A stretch of 64,000 bases of DNA from Xestospongia bergquistia (Eukaryota > Porifera > Demospongiae > Haplosclerida > Petrosiidae), in assembly GCA_963965975.1 (NCBI GenBank), contig OZ014416.1:5208001-5272000 (forward strand). The letters run 5' to 3'. The notes under the pieces were generated by a model, which saw only the letters and a list, made by a program, of their open reading frames with translations, searched no databases and was not told the origin of the DNA. Both the position numbers and the translations under genes were made by a program. Shown here one piece after another: positions 35,901-47,280 of this stretch. The number at the start of each line of letters is the position of its first letter. Within the stretch, counting starts at the first letter, position 1.

Positions 35901-38900
35901 ATCACATCCAATTTTATGGTTTCCACGACAACACACCTATGCACAGAATAGTTATATAAATGATTATTATAGACAATTTCAAACCTTAACTTACCAGTAA
36001 TAACTCTTTCTGTCTAATATTCAGGGTAAAGACCCAATTTTACGGTTGCCACGACAACACTCCTATGCATAGAATAGTTATAAAAATGACTATTACAGAC
36101 AATTTTAAACATTTACTTACCAGCAATAACTCTTTCTTCCTAATATTTAGGGTAAAGTCACCACACCCAATTATACGGTTGCCAGGACAACACTCTTATG
36201 AATAGAATAGTTATAAAAATGACTATTACAGACAATTTCAAACCTTAACTTATCAGCAATAACTCTTTCTTCCTAATATTCAGGGTAAAGACACCACACC
36301 CAATTTTACGGTTGCCATGACAACACTCCTATGCATAGAATAGTTATAAAATGACTATTACAGACAATTTCAAACCTTAACTTACCAGCAATAACACTTT
36401 CTTCCTAATATTTAGGGTAAAGACACCACACCTAATTTACGGTTGCCACGACAACACTCCTATGAATAGAATAGTTATAAAAATGACTATTACAGACAAT
36501 TTCAAACATTAACTTACCAGCAATAACTCTTTCTGCCTAATATTCAGGGATAAGAGACCACACCCAACTTTACGGTTGCCACGACAACACTCCTATGCAC
36601 AGAATAGTTATATAAATGATTATTATAGACAATTTCAAACCTTAACTTACCAGCAATAACTCTTTCTTCCTAATATTCAGGGTAAAGACACCATACCCAA
36701 TTTTACGGTTGCCACGACAACACTCCTATGCATAGAATAGTTGTAAAAATGACTATTACAGACAATTTCAAACATTAACTTACCAGCAATAACTCTTTCT
36801 TCCTAATGTTCAGGGTAAAGACACCATACCAAATTTTACGGTTGCCACGACAACACTCCTATGCATAGAATAGTTATAAAAATGACTATTACAGACAATT
36901 ACAAACATTAACTTACCAGCAATAACTCTTTCTTCCTAATATTCAGGGTAAAGACACCACGCCAAATTTTACGGTTGCCACGACAACACTCCTATGCATA
37001 GAATAGTTATAAAAATGACTATTACAGATAATTTCAGACCTTAACTTACCAGCAATAACACTTTCTTCCTAATATTCAGAGTAAAGACACCACGCCCAAT
37101 TTTACGGTTGCCATGACAACACTCCTATGCATAGAATAGTTATAAAAATGACTATTATAGACAATTTCAAATCTTAACTTACCAGCAATAATACTTTCTT
37201 CCTAATATTCAGGGTAAAGACACCACGTCCAATTTTACGGTTGCCACGACAACACTCCTATGCACTGAATAGTTATATAAATCATTATTACAGACAATTT
37301 CAAACCTTAATTTACCAGCAATAACTCCTTCTTCTTAATATTCAGGGTAAAGACACCACACCCAATTTTACGGTTGCCACGACAACACTGCTATGCATAG
37401 AATAGTCATAAAAATGACTATTACAGATAATTTCAAACATTAACTTACCAGCAATAACTCTTTCTTCCTAATATTCAGGGTAAAGACACCACGCCCAATT
37501 TTACGGTTGCCATGACAACACTCCTATGCATAGAATAGTTATAAAAATGACTATTACAGACAATTTCAAACATTACCTTACCAGCAATAACTATTTCTGC
37601 CTAATATTCAGGGTTAAGAGACCACACCCAACTTTACGGTTGGCATGACAACATTCCTATGCATAGAATAGTTATATAAATGATTATAATAGACAATTTC
37701 AAACATTAACTTACCAGCAATAACTCTTTCTTCCTAATATTCAGGGTAAAGACACCACGCCCAATTTTACGGTTGCCACGACAACACTCCTATGCATAGA
37801 ATAGTCATAAAAATGACTATTACAGACAATTTCAAACATTACCTTACCAGCAATAACTCTTTCTTCTTAATATTCAGGGTAAAGACACCATGCCCAATTT
37901 TACAGTTGCCAGGACAACTCTCCTATGCATAGAATAGTCATAAAAATGACTATTACAGACAATTTCAAACATTAACTTACCAGCAATAACACTTTCTTCC
38001 TAATATTTCGGGTAAAGACACCACGCCCAATTTTACGGTTGCCACGACAACACTCCTATGCATAGAATAGTTATAAAAATGACTATTACAGACAATTTCA
38101 AACCTTAACTTACCAGCAATAACTATTTCTTCTTAATATTCAGGGTTAAGAGACCACATCCAACTTTACAGTTGGCATGACAACACTCCTATGCATAGAA
38201 TAGTTATAAAAATGACTATTACAGACAATTTCAAGCATTAACTTACCAGCAATAACTCTTTCTTCCAAATATTCAGAATAAAGACACCACACCCAACTTT
38301 ACGGTTGGCACGACAACACTCCTATGCATAGAATAGTTATAAAAAATGACTATTACAGACAATTTCAAACCTTAACTTACCAGCAATAACTCTTTCTTCT
38401 TAATATTCAGGGTAAAGACACCACACCCAATTTTACGGTTGCCATGACAACACTCCTATGCATAGAATAGTTATAAAATGACTATTACAGATAATTTCAA
38501 ACCTTAACTTACCAGAAATAACACTTTCTTCCTAATATTTAGGGTAAAGACACCACACCTAATTTACGGTTGCCACGACAACACTCCTATGAATAGAATA
38601 GTTATAAAAATGACTATTACAGACAATTTCAAACATTAACTTACCAGCAATAACTCTTTCTGCCTAATACTCAGGGATAAGAGACCACACCCAACTTTAC
38701 GGTTGCCACGACAACACTCTATGCACAGAATAGTTATAAAAATGACTATTATAGACAATTTCAAACATTAACTTACCAGCAATAACATTTTCTGTCTAAT
38801 ATTCAGGGTAAAGACACCACACCCAATTTTACGGTTGCCACGATAACACTCCTATGCATAGAATAGTTATAAAAATGACTATTACAGATAATTTTAAACC

Positions 38901-39516
38901 TTAACTTACCAGCAATAACACTTTCTTCCCAATATTCAGGATAAAGATACCACGCCCAATTTTACGGATGCCACGACAACACTCCTATGCACAGAATAGT
39001 TATATAAATGATTATTACAGACAATTTCAAACCTTAAGTTACCAGCAATAACTCATTCTTCTTAATATTCAGGGTAAAGACACCACGTCCAATTTTACGG
39101 TTGCCACGACAACACTCCTATGCACTGAATAGTTATATAAATGATTATTACAGACAATTTCAAACCTTAATTTACCAGCAATAACTCTTTCTTCCTAATA
39201 TTCAGGGTAAAGACACCACGCCCAATTTTACGGTTGCCACGACATCACTCCTATGCATAGAATAGTCATAAAAATGACTATTACAGACAATTTCAAACAT
39301 TAACTTACCAGCAATAACTCTTTCTTCTTAATATTCAGGGTAAAGACACCATGCCCAATTTTACAGTTGCCAGGACAACTCTCCTATGCATAGAATAGTC
39401 ATAAAAATGACTATTACAGACAATTTCAAACATTAACTTACCAGCAATAACACTTTCTTCCTAATATTCCGGGTAAAGACACCATGCCCAATTTTACAGT
39501 TGGCACGACAACACTC
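32982..39516 (-). repeat. 133-bp tandem array (about 50 copies) of exon-intron-like monomers
   Basis: The motif ctcctatgcatagaatagtt recurs about every 133 bp. On the minus strand a monomer reads: donor GTAAGTTAAGG, polypyrimidine-poor interior, acceptor CTATGCATAG (58 nt in all), then a 75-nt block ending TTATTGCTG before the next GTAAGT. In phase 0 the block reads ECCRGNRKIGCGVF, then TLNIRKKELLL; several units have the variant ECCRANCKVGCG. The first (39442-39516) and last (32982-33056) blocks are both exactly 75 nt and open. Some units are broken: a GAG-to-TAG change near 38130, a one-base loss near 36430 and 38550, and a 7-base loss near 36032. Higher-order duplications are visible (34720-34998 repeats at 35126-35404, shift 406; others at shifts of about 1463, 1863 and 2129, multiples of the monomer), as expected from unequal exchange. 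Confidence 0.9.
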
Positions 39517-39539
39517 CTATGCATAGAATAGTTATAAAA

Positions 39540-39655
39540 ATGATTATTACAGATAATTTTAAATCTTACATTACCAGCAAAAACTGTCTCTATATTCTGA
39601 CATTTCTGGGAAGAGATACCACACTTACTTTTACAATTGCCACTATTGTATCACT
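39540..39655 (-). other. Diverged single unit beside the array, possible ancestral exon
   Basis: It aligns with the array monomer but differs widely. The block after ACAATAG reads GNCKSKCGISSQKCQN, then IETVFA, ending at GCTG/GTAATG. It has one nucleotide more than the array exon and extra cysteines. It may be the outgroup or ancestral copy from which the homogenised array grew. Its acceptor phase does not match the array exons. Confidence 0.4.
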
Positions 39656-39941
39656 ACATAATATAGATAGTTAAACTAAATAAAAGAGAAATGTACAAAA
39701 TGTAATAATAGTAATAAACACAGTATAATGACATACTTTACATGATAATTACATACTTCATTAACATTAACTTAATCCAATATTAAGTATGTTGTATTAC
39801 TACTTGAAATAAACTACATTCACATTCAAACTGACATATCAGTTCAACATATCACTCTAGACAGATTATACTAATAAAATGATTAGATCAAAATAACTTG
39901 TGACTACTTTTGATGTTCAATTTTGTTTATATTACACTTAC
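39656..39941. other. Spacer between array and candidate leader
   Basis: AT-rich, no supported feature. Confidence 0.35.
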
Positions 39942-40075
39942 CTTAAAGTGTTCATTTGTATCAACTAAGTCTTTATATTCTATTCTCTTCTATGTCACAG
40001 TATATGAGGTAAATAAATCAGAGAGACTGGGAGCACTATCACCAGTAGTTTTGTCTTCCTAACTGCCATGGACAT
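39942..40075 (-). other. Candidate leader exons upstream of the array
   Basis: ATG at 40075 opens MSMAVRKTKLLVIVLPVSLI, a short basic-then-hydrophobic frame that stops at 39995 like a signal peptide. An exon-like 48-nt block follows at 39942-39989 (acceptor GACATAG, donor GTAAGTG; reads KRIEYKDLVDTNEHFK, phase 0). It could splice to the phase-0 array exons. The stop between the two and a weak internal donor (GTGATA) make the model speculative. Confidence 0.2.
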
Positions 40076-40104
40076 GTTCAATTTTTAACCCTTTTAATTT
40101 CTGT

Positions 40105-40540
40105 GTCAATTATAATAATACGATGTATACATGTGTAAAATGTAAAATATAAGTAAGAATGATGGAAAGCCATTCCTTGTACTATTTTGAGTCATTATTT
40201 CCTCCTGGGATAACTAATATAGCATACAATTGCTATGCTACCAGTGTTATTCAGTGTATTCTGTTGTTATTCAGTCAATGTTAGAAGAAATAAATTAAGA
40301 ACACAGGATACGTGAACAGTGTAGGAAGTCAGATAAAATAATATATATTATAATAACAACTGTACAATACAAAGAATATAAAACCAATACAATCAACAAT
40401 GTCTTAAAGTGTTCATTTGTATCAATTTTAATAATACGATGCATCAATTTTAATAAAATCTGGCTTTCCATCATTCTTGCTTACATTTTACATTTTACAT
40501 TTTACACATGTACATATATATCGTATTATTAAAATTGATA
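40105..40540. repeat. Imperfect inverted repeat, about 70-bp arms
   Basis: The arm at 40105-40172 (ataatacgatg ... catgtgtaaaatgtaaaat ... aatgatggaaagcca) is matched in reverse complement by 40461-40540, with extra ttttacat units in the right arm. The loop is about 290 bp. A third copy of tcaattttaataatacgatg lies at 40423. The string cttaaagtgttcatttgtat occurs at 39943 and again at 40403, so part of the leader-exon region was duplicated into the loop. Foldback or MITE-like. Confidence 0.6.
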
Positions 40541-42342
40541 TCTTATACATTATGTACTCAGTACAAATACAACATTTCATCAACAGCTATATCCTCTGAT
40601 GTCATTGTTCAAAACCTACAAAGTAAGATAATAAAAAAACACTAAATGTTATAATGTAATTAACTACAACAGTGACTCATCAATCATTTTGTCCTAGTCA
40701 ATATCAGGATACTCTGAGTATTTTGTTTATTTTGTGGATAAACTAACACAACTATCATCAATATCAGTAACTTAACTATTCATATCACAATATACTTATA
40801 TTACATTACATTATAATGATGGAATTACAGACTTGATAAAAAACAAGCTCTTTTTAAAACTAACTCAAACTGGTTTAATACCACTATATGTACTGGTATC
40901 ATTGCTTAACATTAGTCCTATGTATCAAATGTGACTATAACAATGATATTCAACAGTCATTAACTGTTTTGGAACTTAAATTTATAATGCTTGCATATAT
41001 ACTGTAGATCTGGAAGTCATGAGAAATCCCCAAAATCATTAAAATACCCTGAGTTTCTTTGCATTCATGTCACTAAATCATCAACTGTACATGTCTTAAC
41101 ACAGTATGTAACATGGTGTGTTATTAAGTCTAATGTGTTTATACACTATATATTGTACAACAACCTCACCAACTGTCCAAGTGCAGGTAAATATATGTAA
41201 TACAAAATTCAGATGAATTCATAATTATAAATATAGTGAATAACTTTAAAAGTAGACAACAGATACTACAGACTCACAAGAATGGTCAATTATTTATCAG
41301 TTGGGATGTATTATACATGTTTTATTAGTTCTAAAGATAATCAAACTCAATGGTTCTACATTAATGACAGTAATGTATTTGTACTATCAATAATAGTCTC
41401 CATAAGATATTGCTGCTACAATTAGAAGTGATTCCAATAAGTGCAGTTATAGTCACATAACAAGACCCATTCATGATGATTATTATATGAAGGTATACAT
41501 GAGGAGAGGACTAACATAGTAATTAAACCATAGTCATTTCAATAAGTGAATCAACTACTGCATTGCTTTGAAATATTTGATGTCTATCCATAGCAATCTA
41601 TCTTTCAGATGAGGTAATCAAGTATATATGTGTGAATAAGTTAATAACTAGTAGTAAATATAAACATTTTAGGTGATACATTCATATATGGATATTGTCT
41701 ACTATGAAGCATCAAATGTACTATAAACTTATAATTTAAATTGAGGTTCTATATTTTTATATATAAAGAAAAAAAATCTTTAATTTATGTTCCAAGTTTT
41801 TTTGCAAAATTTCACCATTATCAAGTAGTGTTATTGTGGTATCATTAGGTTAATCAAACACTTGTTATACAACACATAAATATCACATTTAGGTCAATCT
41901 AATGGAGTATGATGTACATATGTGTGTCATAAATCATAAAAACTGTCATTGGATATTACTGGTACTATCTGTTAGTTAGTATTCATATCTACAAAAAGAT
42001 GTTATCATAAAGGCAATAGATCTTAATAAGAAACATGTAGAATACTTTGATTCATACAAAGGCTCAATTCAATCTTAGTGTACAAAATATAGAAAATACA
42101 AATGAATTAATTCTACATGTACAAACAGATCAGTCTTGTTGTAAAGACCAGAACTTGTCTGTGCTAAAATGGGATCAGTGGTAATACATTCATAGAACAG
42201 TGAGTAGTGAAGACCATAGAGTGAGTAGGTTAATTAATTCCTGACAGTATTAATATGAACATTTGGTAGTTTGACTTGAAAATGTTAGCCAATAATTGAA
42301 AATTCATCAAATTAAACACTTGAAAATTCTCCCCTGCATGAT
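40541..42342. other. Non-coding stretch, nothing recognised
   Basis: AT-rich. A 69-codon plus frame at 40991-41200 shows no motif. It ends at the 5' LTR. Confidence 0.4.
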
Positions 42343-42540
42343 TGTAGTAATGTGTATTATGGATACAATTATCTGTCCTGTCCCACTATAATGCTATCTT
42401 ATGTATACTATATAAATGTCATATATGTAATCACATAAGTACGATTATCATCATGATTACTAAAAGTGGTATTAAAGTGTTATCAAAGTTATATTAAAGA
42501 TTGCTCTATATCTCTGTGACTCTATTCCAAGTCATAACAT
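42343..42540 (+). repeat. 5' LTR
   Basis: Starts tgtagtaatgtgtattatgg and ends near gtcataaca, just before the primer-binding site. It is about 198 bp, short for this group. The 3' copy at 46498 begins with the same string. Confidence 0.75.
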
Positions 42541-42542
42541 AT

Positions 42543-42560
42543 TGGCGATGAGGGTAGACG
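42543..42560 (+). other. Primer-binding site
   Basis: tggcgatgagggtagacg follows the LTR end by 2 nt. TGG at this place is the complement of the CCA end of a tRNA primer; the particular tRNA was not determined. Confidence 0.55.
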
Positions 42561-42598
42561 AGGCTGGATTTTCAGTCAGTCACTACTAAGGAGACAAG

Positions 42599-43260
42599 AT
42601 GGCTATCCACGGGAGTATGGGAGAATTTCGCCCTCATGAAGAGGAGTGGGTGACATACGTGGAACGTCTTCAACATTATTGTAGGGCTAACGACATTGTC
42701 GATGACAAGAAATTGGTGGTTTTGTGTAGTGTTTGTGGTCCATCGACATACAAATTAATCAAGAATTTGGTGATGCCTAGAAGCCCCTCCGATTTATCTT
42801 TTGATTCAGTTGTAGACTTGGTGAATGAGCATTATAGTCCTAAACCATCAGTAATTGTCCAGTGTTTTAAATTTAATTCAAGGCTACAACAGCCAGGAGA
42901 GACTGGCAACATTTGTAGCTGAGCTCAGACAACTATGTGAGTTTTGTGAATATGGGGAGATGTTAGACAACATGCTACGTGATTGTTTAGTGTGTGGTAT
43001 TCGACAACTGAGTATTCAGCGACGACTGTTGGCTGAACCCACCCTGACTTTGAAATGTGCTTTTCAACTTATACTTGCAATGGAGTCAGAAGAGAAAGAC
43101 ATAAGAGATATTCAGAGAGCAGATGTTAGTTCCACCCAGACACAAGTTCATAAGGTGGACAAGAAAACTCAGCACCAAGTTGCAGATTTAAAGACTCATG
43201 TTTGTCTTGGTTGCAACAAGTAAGGGCACCTGGTCAGATGTTGTAGAAATAGCCAAAGGA
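42599..43260 (+). pseudogene. gag-like region with broken zinc knuckle
   Basis: ATG at 42599 opens a 107-codon frame (MGEFRPHEEEWVTYVERLQ...), typical of the N-terminal capsid region of gypsy gag (the EW..Y.ERL..Y..AN pattern). The frame shifts near 42900 into a second frame (ATFVAELRQLCEFCEYG) running to 43223. A zinc knuckle CLGCNK-stop-GHLVRCC spans 43190-43250, with TAA in place of one residue. The frameshift and the stop leave it non-coding as it stands. Confidence 0.75.
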
Positions 43261-43287
43261 GGTCAAGCAAGTCGAGTATGAACATTC

Positions 43288-43675
43288 ATGAGTTGGAGGA
43301 AGACCTTATTTCTCAAGTATATGTTACCCTCAAGTAAGACGAAACCATTGAAGACAGTTGTTAATATTAATGGCAAAGAGGTTGAAATGGAGATAGACAC
43401 AGGAACAGGAGCATCAGTGTGTGTGTATGACACACACAGAGTACAAAAGGCTATGGATCCCAAAGAGTAGACCGCCATTACACGCGGCAGGAATAAAATT
43501 TAAGACATATACCGGAGGTACGATTAAAATCTATGGAACTTGTGAAGTGGTAGTGAACCATCAAGGGGATGAAGAGAAATTACCATTAATTATTGTAGAG
43601 TCTGAAGGACCTAATCTACTCGGAAGAGACTGGTTGATGAAGTCGAAACTGGACTGGCACATGTTAAATCAGTAG
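43288..43675 (+). pseudogene. Retroviral-type aspartic protease, frameshifted
   Basis: The frame from 43288 contains VEMEIDTGTGASVCV, the active-site D-T/S-G region (usual form D-T-G-A; here T replaces A). A frameshift near 43440 moves the rest into another frame, where the closing motif NLLGRDWL appears. It would have acted in polyprotein processing. It is not functional as read. Confidence 0.75.
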
Positions 43676-43805
43676 TTCATTCTGAAAAATGGCAGAGTAT
43701 TTTGAAATGAGTGTTGTTAACTCTTCCTTCACTTGGACCTGATTTAACATGTGCCAGTCCAGTTAACAACACTCATTTCAAAATACTCTGACATTTTTCA
43801 GAATG
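43648..43805. repeat. Scrambled inverted duplication inside the retroelement
   Basis: Segment A (about 43648-43673, aactggactggcacatg...) and segment B (about 43677-43725, cattctgaaaaatgg...gttgttaact) are followed by their separate reverse complements, A' (about 43740-43765) then B' (about 43760-43808). A simple hairpin would give B' then A'. Here each piece is inverted in place, a template-switch-like rearrangement between protease and RT. Confidence 0.7.
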
Positions 43806-45140
43806 AACTAGGTACCATCAAAGGCATATCTGCCAGGATTGTAGTAGAAGAGAGAGCCACCCCGAGATTGTCGTCCACGCCCAGTACCATTTGCACTCCG
43901 TTCGAAGGTAGATAAGGAACTGGAGAGACTAGAATCAATGGGAGTACTGGAAAAAGTGGAATTTGCAGACTGGGCAGCACCCATCGTTCAGTATTGAAGG
44001 ATGATGGAAATGTTAGAATTTGTGGAGATATAAGATGACAATTAATAAAGCATCAAAAGTGGATCTGTATCCAATCCTGAGAGTGGAGGACCTTTTCATA
44101 GCAATGTCCAGTGTAGTGTCTTTTTCAAAGTTAGACTAATCACATGCATATCTCCAACTACAATTAGAGGAGTCATCAAGGTAATATGTAACAATAAACA
44201 CCCACAGAGGACTCTATATACAAGGTTACCGTTTGGGGTGTCGTCAGCACCAAGTATTTTTTAAAGAGCCATGGATAACCTCCTGCATGGAATGCCATAT
44301 GTCGTGGCATACCTCAATGATATATTGATCTCTGGTAGGTCAGAACAAGAACATCTCGATAACTTAGAATGTGTCCTCAAGAAATTGTCAGAAGCGGGAA
44401 TGTGTCTAAAGAGGGAGAAGTGTCTGTTCATGTTGCCAGAAGTGGATTATCTGGGACATCGAATCTCAAAAGAAGGTATCAAACCAACGGAAAAAAAGGA
44501 AAAAAAGGTCAGTGCAATCACACATGCACGTAGACCCAACAATGTATTTGAGTTGAGATCATTTTTGGGCCTCATCAATTTTTACAGTAAATTCTTACCA
44601 AACCTCTCTTCTGTTTTGAGTCCTTTATATCTGTTACTTCATAAGTCAAGAAGATGGCAGTGGGGGAAAGATCAAGATAGAGCTTTTACAGAAGCCAAGT
44701 TGTTGTTTAACTCACCCCACCTGTTAACTCATTATGACTGCAGCAAACACCTCACCCTTGCATGTGATGCTTCACCCTATGGGGTGGGAGCGGTACTGTC
44801 ATATAAGTTTGATAATGATGATGAAAAACCCATAGCATATGTGTCTAGAACTCTTAATAAAACAGAATCAAAGTATGCTCAGATTGACAAGGAGTCCCTG
44901 GCCATTATTTTTGGTATAACTAAATTTCACAAGTACCTAGTGGGTCGTAAATTCACCATTTATACAGATCATAAGCCTTTAATGTATCTTTTCGGAGAGA
45001 ACAAAGGTATCCCTATGACAGCATCTGCGAGAGTAACCAGATGGCCTTTGCTGTTAAGTGGCTATGACTATTCAGTTCAGTACAAACCTGGGAAGGAGTT
45101 GGCGAATGCAGATGGACTTAGCCGTCTTCCATTGTCAGAC
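43806..45140 (+). pseudogene. Reverse transcriptase and RNase H, mutated active site
   Basis: 43806-44270 is the N-terminal RT half, split over three frames with stops (readable: WAAPIV-like, [25 protein letters not shown] followed by a stop). From 44271 a long open frame carries the catalytic motif as YLNDILISG: the first aspartate of Y-x-D-D is asparagine, which should abolish activity. RNase H follows (LACDASPYGVGAVL about 44757-44800, SLAIIFGITKFHKYL, YTDHKPLMYLF), ending at ADGLSRLPL near 45130. The catalytic D of DASPYG and the D of TDHK are present. Confidence 0.85.
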
Positions 45141-46486
45141 GTGGGTCAAGAAGATGCCACACCAATGGAGCTAATTAATTTGATTGAGCATTTGAACTCC
45201 ACACCAATATCAGTGTCTGAAATCATTAAATGGACAAGTAGAGACAAAACTCTATCGAGAGTGAGGCACTTGATAAGACATGGGTGGCCAGAAAATATTG
45301 ATGGAGATGTAGAGCTGAAACTATATGTTAGGTATAAATTGGAACTAAGTGTATTAGACAACTGCATCCTGTTTGGATCTTGTGTGGTTGTTCCACCTCA
45401 CTGCAGGAAGACAGTCTTAGATGAACTTCATCAATGTCATCCGGGAGTATCAAGAATAAAGGCATTAACAAGGTCATATGTTTGGTGGCCAAAGATGGAT
45501 ACTGACATTGAAAGTAAAGTGAGGGAATGTCATGTATGTCAATCTAATAGGAACTCTCCAGCACCAGCACCATTACATCCGTGGGAGTATCCAACAAGCC
45601 CTTGGAGCCGAATTTATGTTGATCATGCGGGTCCAGTGTTGGGTCATACACTGTTAATTGTGACGGACGCTTACTCAAAATGGATAGATGCGATGCCCGT
45701 AAACTCGACGTCATCAGCAGAGACACTGGAGAAGCTCCGACATTTGTTTTGAAATTTTGGAATTCCTGACAAGGTGGTTTCTGATAATGGTACATCATTT
45801 TCTAGTTGTGAATTTAAAGAATTTATGGACAACAATGGCATTGTGCACACTCGAGTAGCACCTTACCATCGATCTAACAATGGCCAAGCAGAAAGAGCAT
45901 TACAAATTGTCAAACGAGGGATACAGAACCAGACTGAAAAAACTTTGAACATGAGGATTTCAAGGTTTTTATTTACTTAGTGTAATACCCCTCAGAGTGT
46001 GACAGAACACTCACCTGCAGAGTTAATGTTTGGTCGTAAACTAAAGTCTCGATTAGATTGTTTGCAACTAGACCTCAATAGGAAGGTTCAAACAAAACAG
46101 ATTAGGAAAAAGGAGTGCCATGATAGAGGTACTAAGTTACATGAGTTTAAGATTGGAGATAATGTGTACTTGAAGAATTTTCATAGGGGAGAACAATGGC
46201 TACTTGGAATGGTATGTCAAGTAATGGTCCGTTATCATACGTCGTTAAGTTGACCGACGGACGAGAGTTAAAACGTCATGTCGACCATCTCCGATCTCGT
46301 TTGGATGGAGAAGAAATAGAGCTCAGCCCAACACCAGTTGCTCATACTGAGCCAAGTAAAGAACCATTTAATTATGACCTAATTCAGACGTGGGCGAAGT
46401 CCCTGAATCTCGAACGAATGAACAAATTCCTTTACGTAGATCCTCACGTCGAAGGAATCCTCCCGACTGGTATCATAATTTTCTAA
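45141..46486 (+). pseudogene. Integrase with two in-frame stops
   Basis: The H-H-C-C zinc-binding region is HQCHPGVSRIKAL ... CHVCQSN. The core catalytic residues are present: D in IYVDHAGP, D in VSDNGTSF, and E in GQAERALQ. A TGA near 45750 (after LRHLF) and a TAG near 45978 (after FLFT) interrupt it, and a frameshift near 46230 separates the C-terminal domain. The end reads LKRHVDHLRSRLDG, the chromo-like or GPY-type tail region of gypsy integrases. Confidence 0.85.
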
Positions 46487-46497
46487 GGGGGAAGGGA
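46485..46497 (+). other. Polypurine tract
   Basis: aagggggaaggga lies immediately before the 3' LTR, the expected place for plus-strand priming. Confidence 0.8.
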
Positions 46498-46610
46498 TGT
46501 AGTAATGTGTATTATGAATACAATTATCTTATGTATACTATATAAATGTCATATATGTTATCAAATAAGTATGATTATTATCATTATTATTAGTATGAAA
46601 GTGTTCATTT
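46498..46610 (+). repeat. 3' LTR, deleted and truncated
   Basis: It starts tgtagtaatgtgtattatga. Relative to the 5' LTR it lacks about 22 nt after caattatc, and similarity fades after about 46600, so the end is lost or diverged. Roughly 110 bp of the 198-bp LTR remain recognisable. Confidence 0.65.
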
Positions 46611-47280
46611 TAATCAAATTGTTTGGCACAAATAAAAATTCCATTTTGTTCATATGATTTTTGTATCTAGACTGTTTACAATTGTGTTTATTCATGTTAT
46701 GAAAATTATCAAAACAGATTTCTATTTTGGTACTATTACTGTCATTTTCTTATCTTCTGTTATCTCTTCATTTCCTTTTATTGTAGACAATATTTTCTTA
46801 TTTTGTATACAGCATTACATCAAAAATATAAAAATAGAGGGAATCTACAATACAAATATAATAAAATATTATAATCTAATAGTTGAAGTAACAAACACTG
46901 ATATAGTCTACTAAATATAGTATTAGATAACAATAAATGTAACAAAATGTAAAAGGGAGGACTCTATCCAAAGAACACGTAACCTACAATAGAAAAGAAC
47001 ATGTAGTTATTACAACTTATTAAATACTAAAGAGTTTGTTATTTATATAGTCTTTGTCTCTTTGAGTATTATTGTATATCATAATACACTAGTATTGTTA
47101 GTATTATTACAAAATTATGATTAGTTAATTCGAAAAACACGTCAGCTATTTCTAGTACATTTTATTTAGTTATTAACTCAATATATTACCAAGCAAGTAA
47201 TTATAATATATTTAATTATTTAATCTACTTTAAACATTATAGATGTTATGTGTGTTCATGTAATATTTTCAACTTACACT
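46611..47280. other. AT-rich spacer; AATAAA on minus strand at 47161-47166
   Basis: No supported gene. The 86-codon plus frame at 46654-46914 is low-complexity hydrophobic. The minus-strand AATAAA about 115 nt past the stop at 47281 could be the poly(A) signal of the copy-B unit. Confidence 0.45.

Larger units (their letters stand above)
42343..46610 (+). mobile_element. Degraded Ty3/gypsy LTR retrotransposon
   Basis: Layout in order: 5' LTR, primer-binding site, gag-like region with zinc knuckle, aspartic protease, reverse transcriptase, RNase H, integrase, polypurine tract, partial 3' LTR. The protease-RT-RNaseH-integrase order defines the Ty3/gypsy (Metaviridae) group. Coding is broken many times: frameshifts in gag, stop in the zinc knuckle, frameshift in the protease, a scrambled N-terminal RT half, stops in integrase. 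The copy is non-functional. It sits between the 133-bp array and the death-domain gene cluster, in opposite orientation to the latter. Confidence 0.9.

Noticed and set aside
32982..39516. CRISPR array
   Set aside because: Repeat and 'spacer' are equally conserved, the unit is 133 bp and the genome is clearly eukaryotic.
45146..45798. Minus-strand frames within the retroelement
   Set aside because: Antisense shadows of the RNase H and integrase reading frame.
42343..46610. Intact autonomous retrotransposon
   Set aside because: Multiple stops, frameshifts, a mutated RT active site and a truncated 3' LTR.
46654..46914. Hydrophobic 86-codon plus-strand frame as a membrane protein
   Set aside because: AT-rich DNA yields I/F/Y/N-rich frames by chance; no start context, splice partner or similarity.
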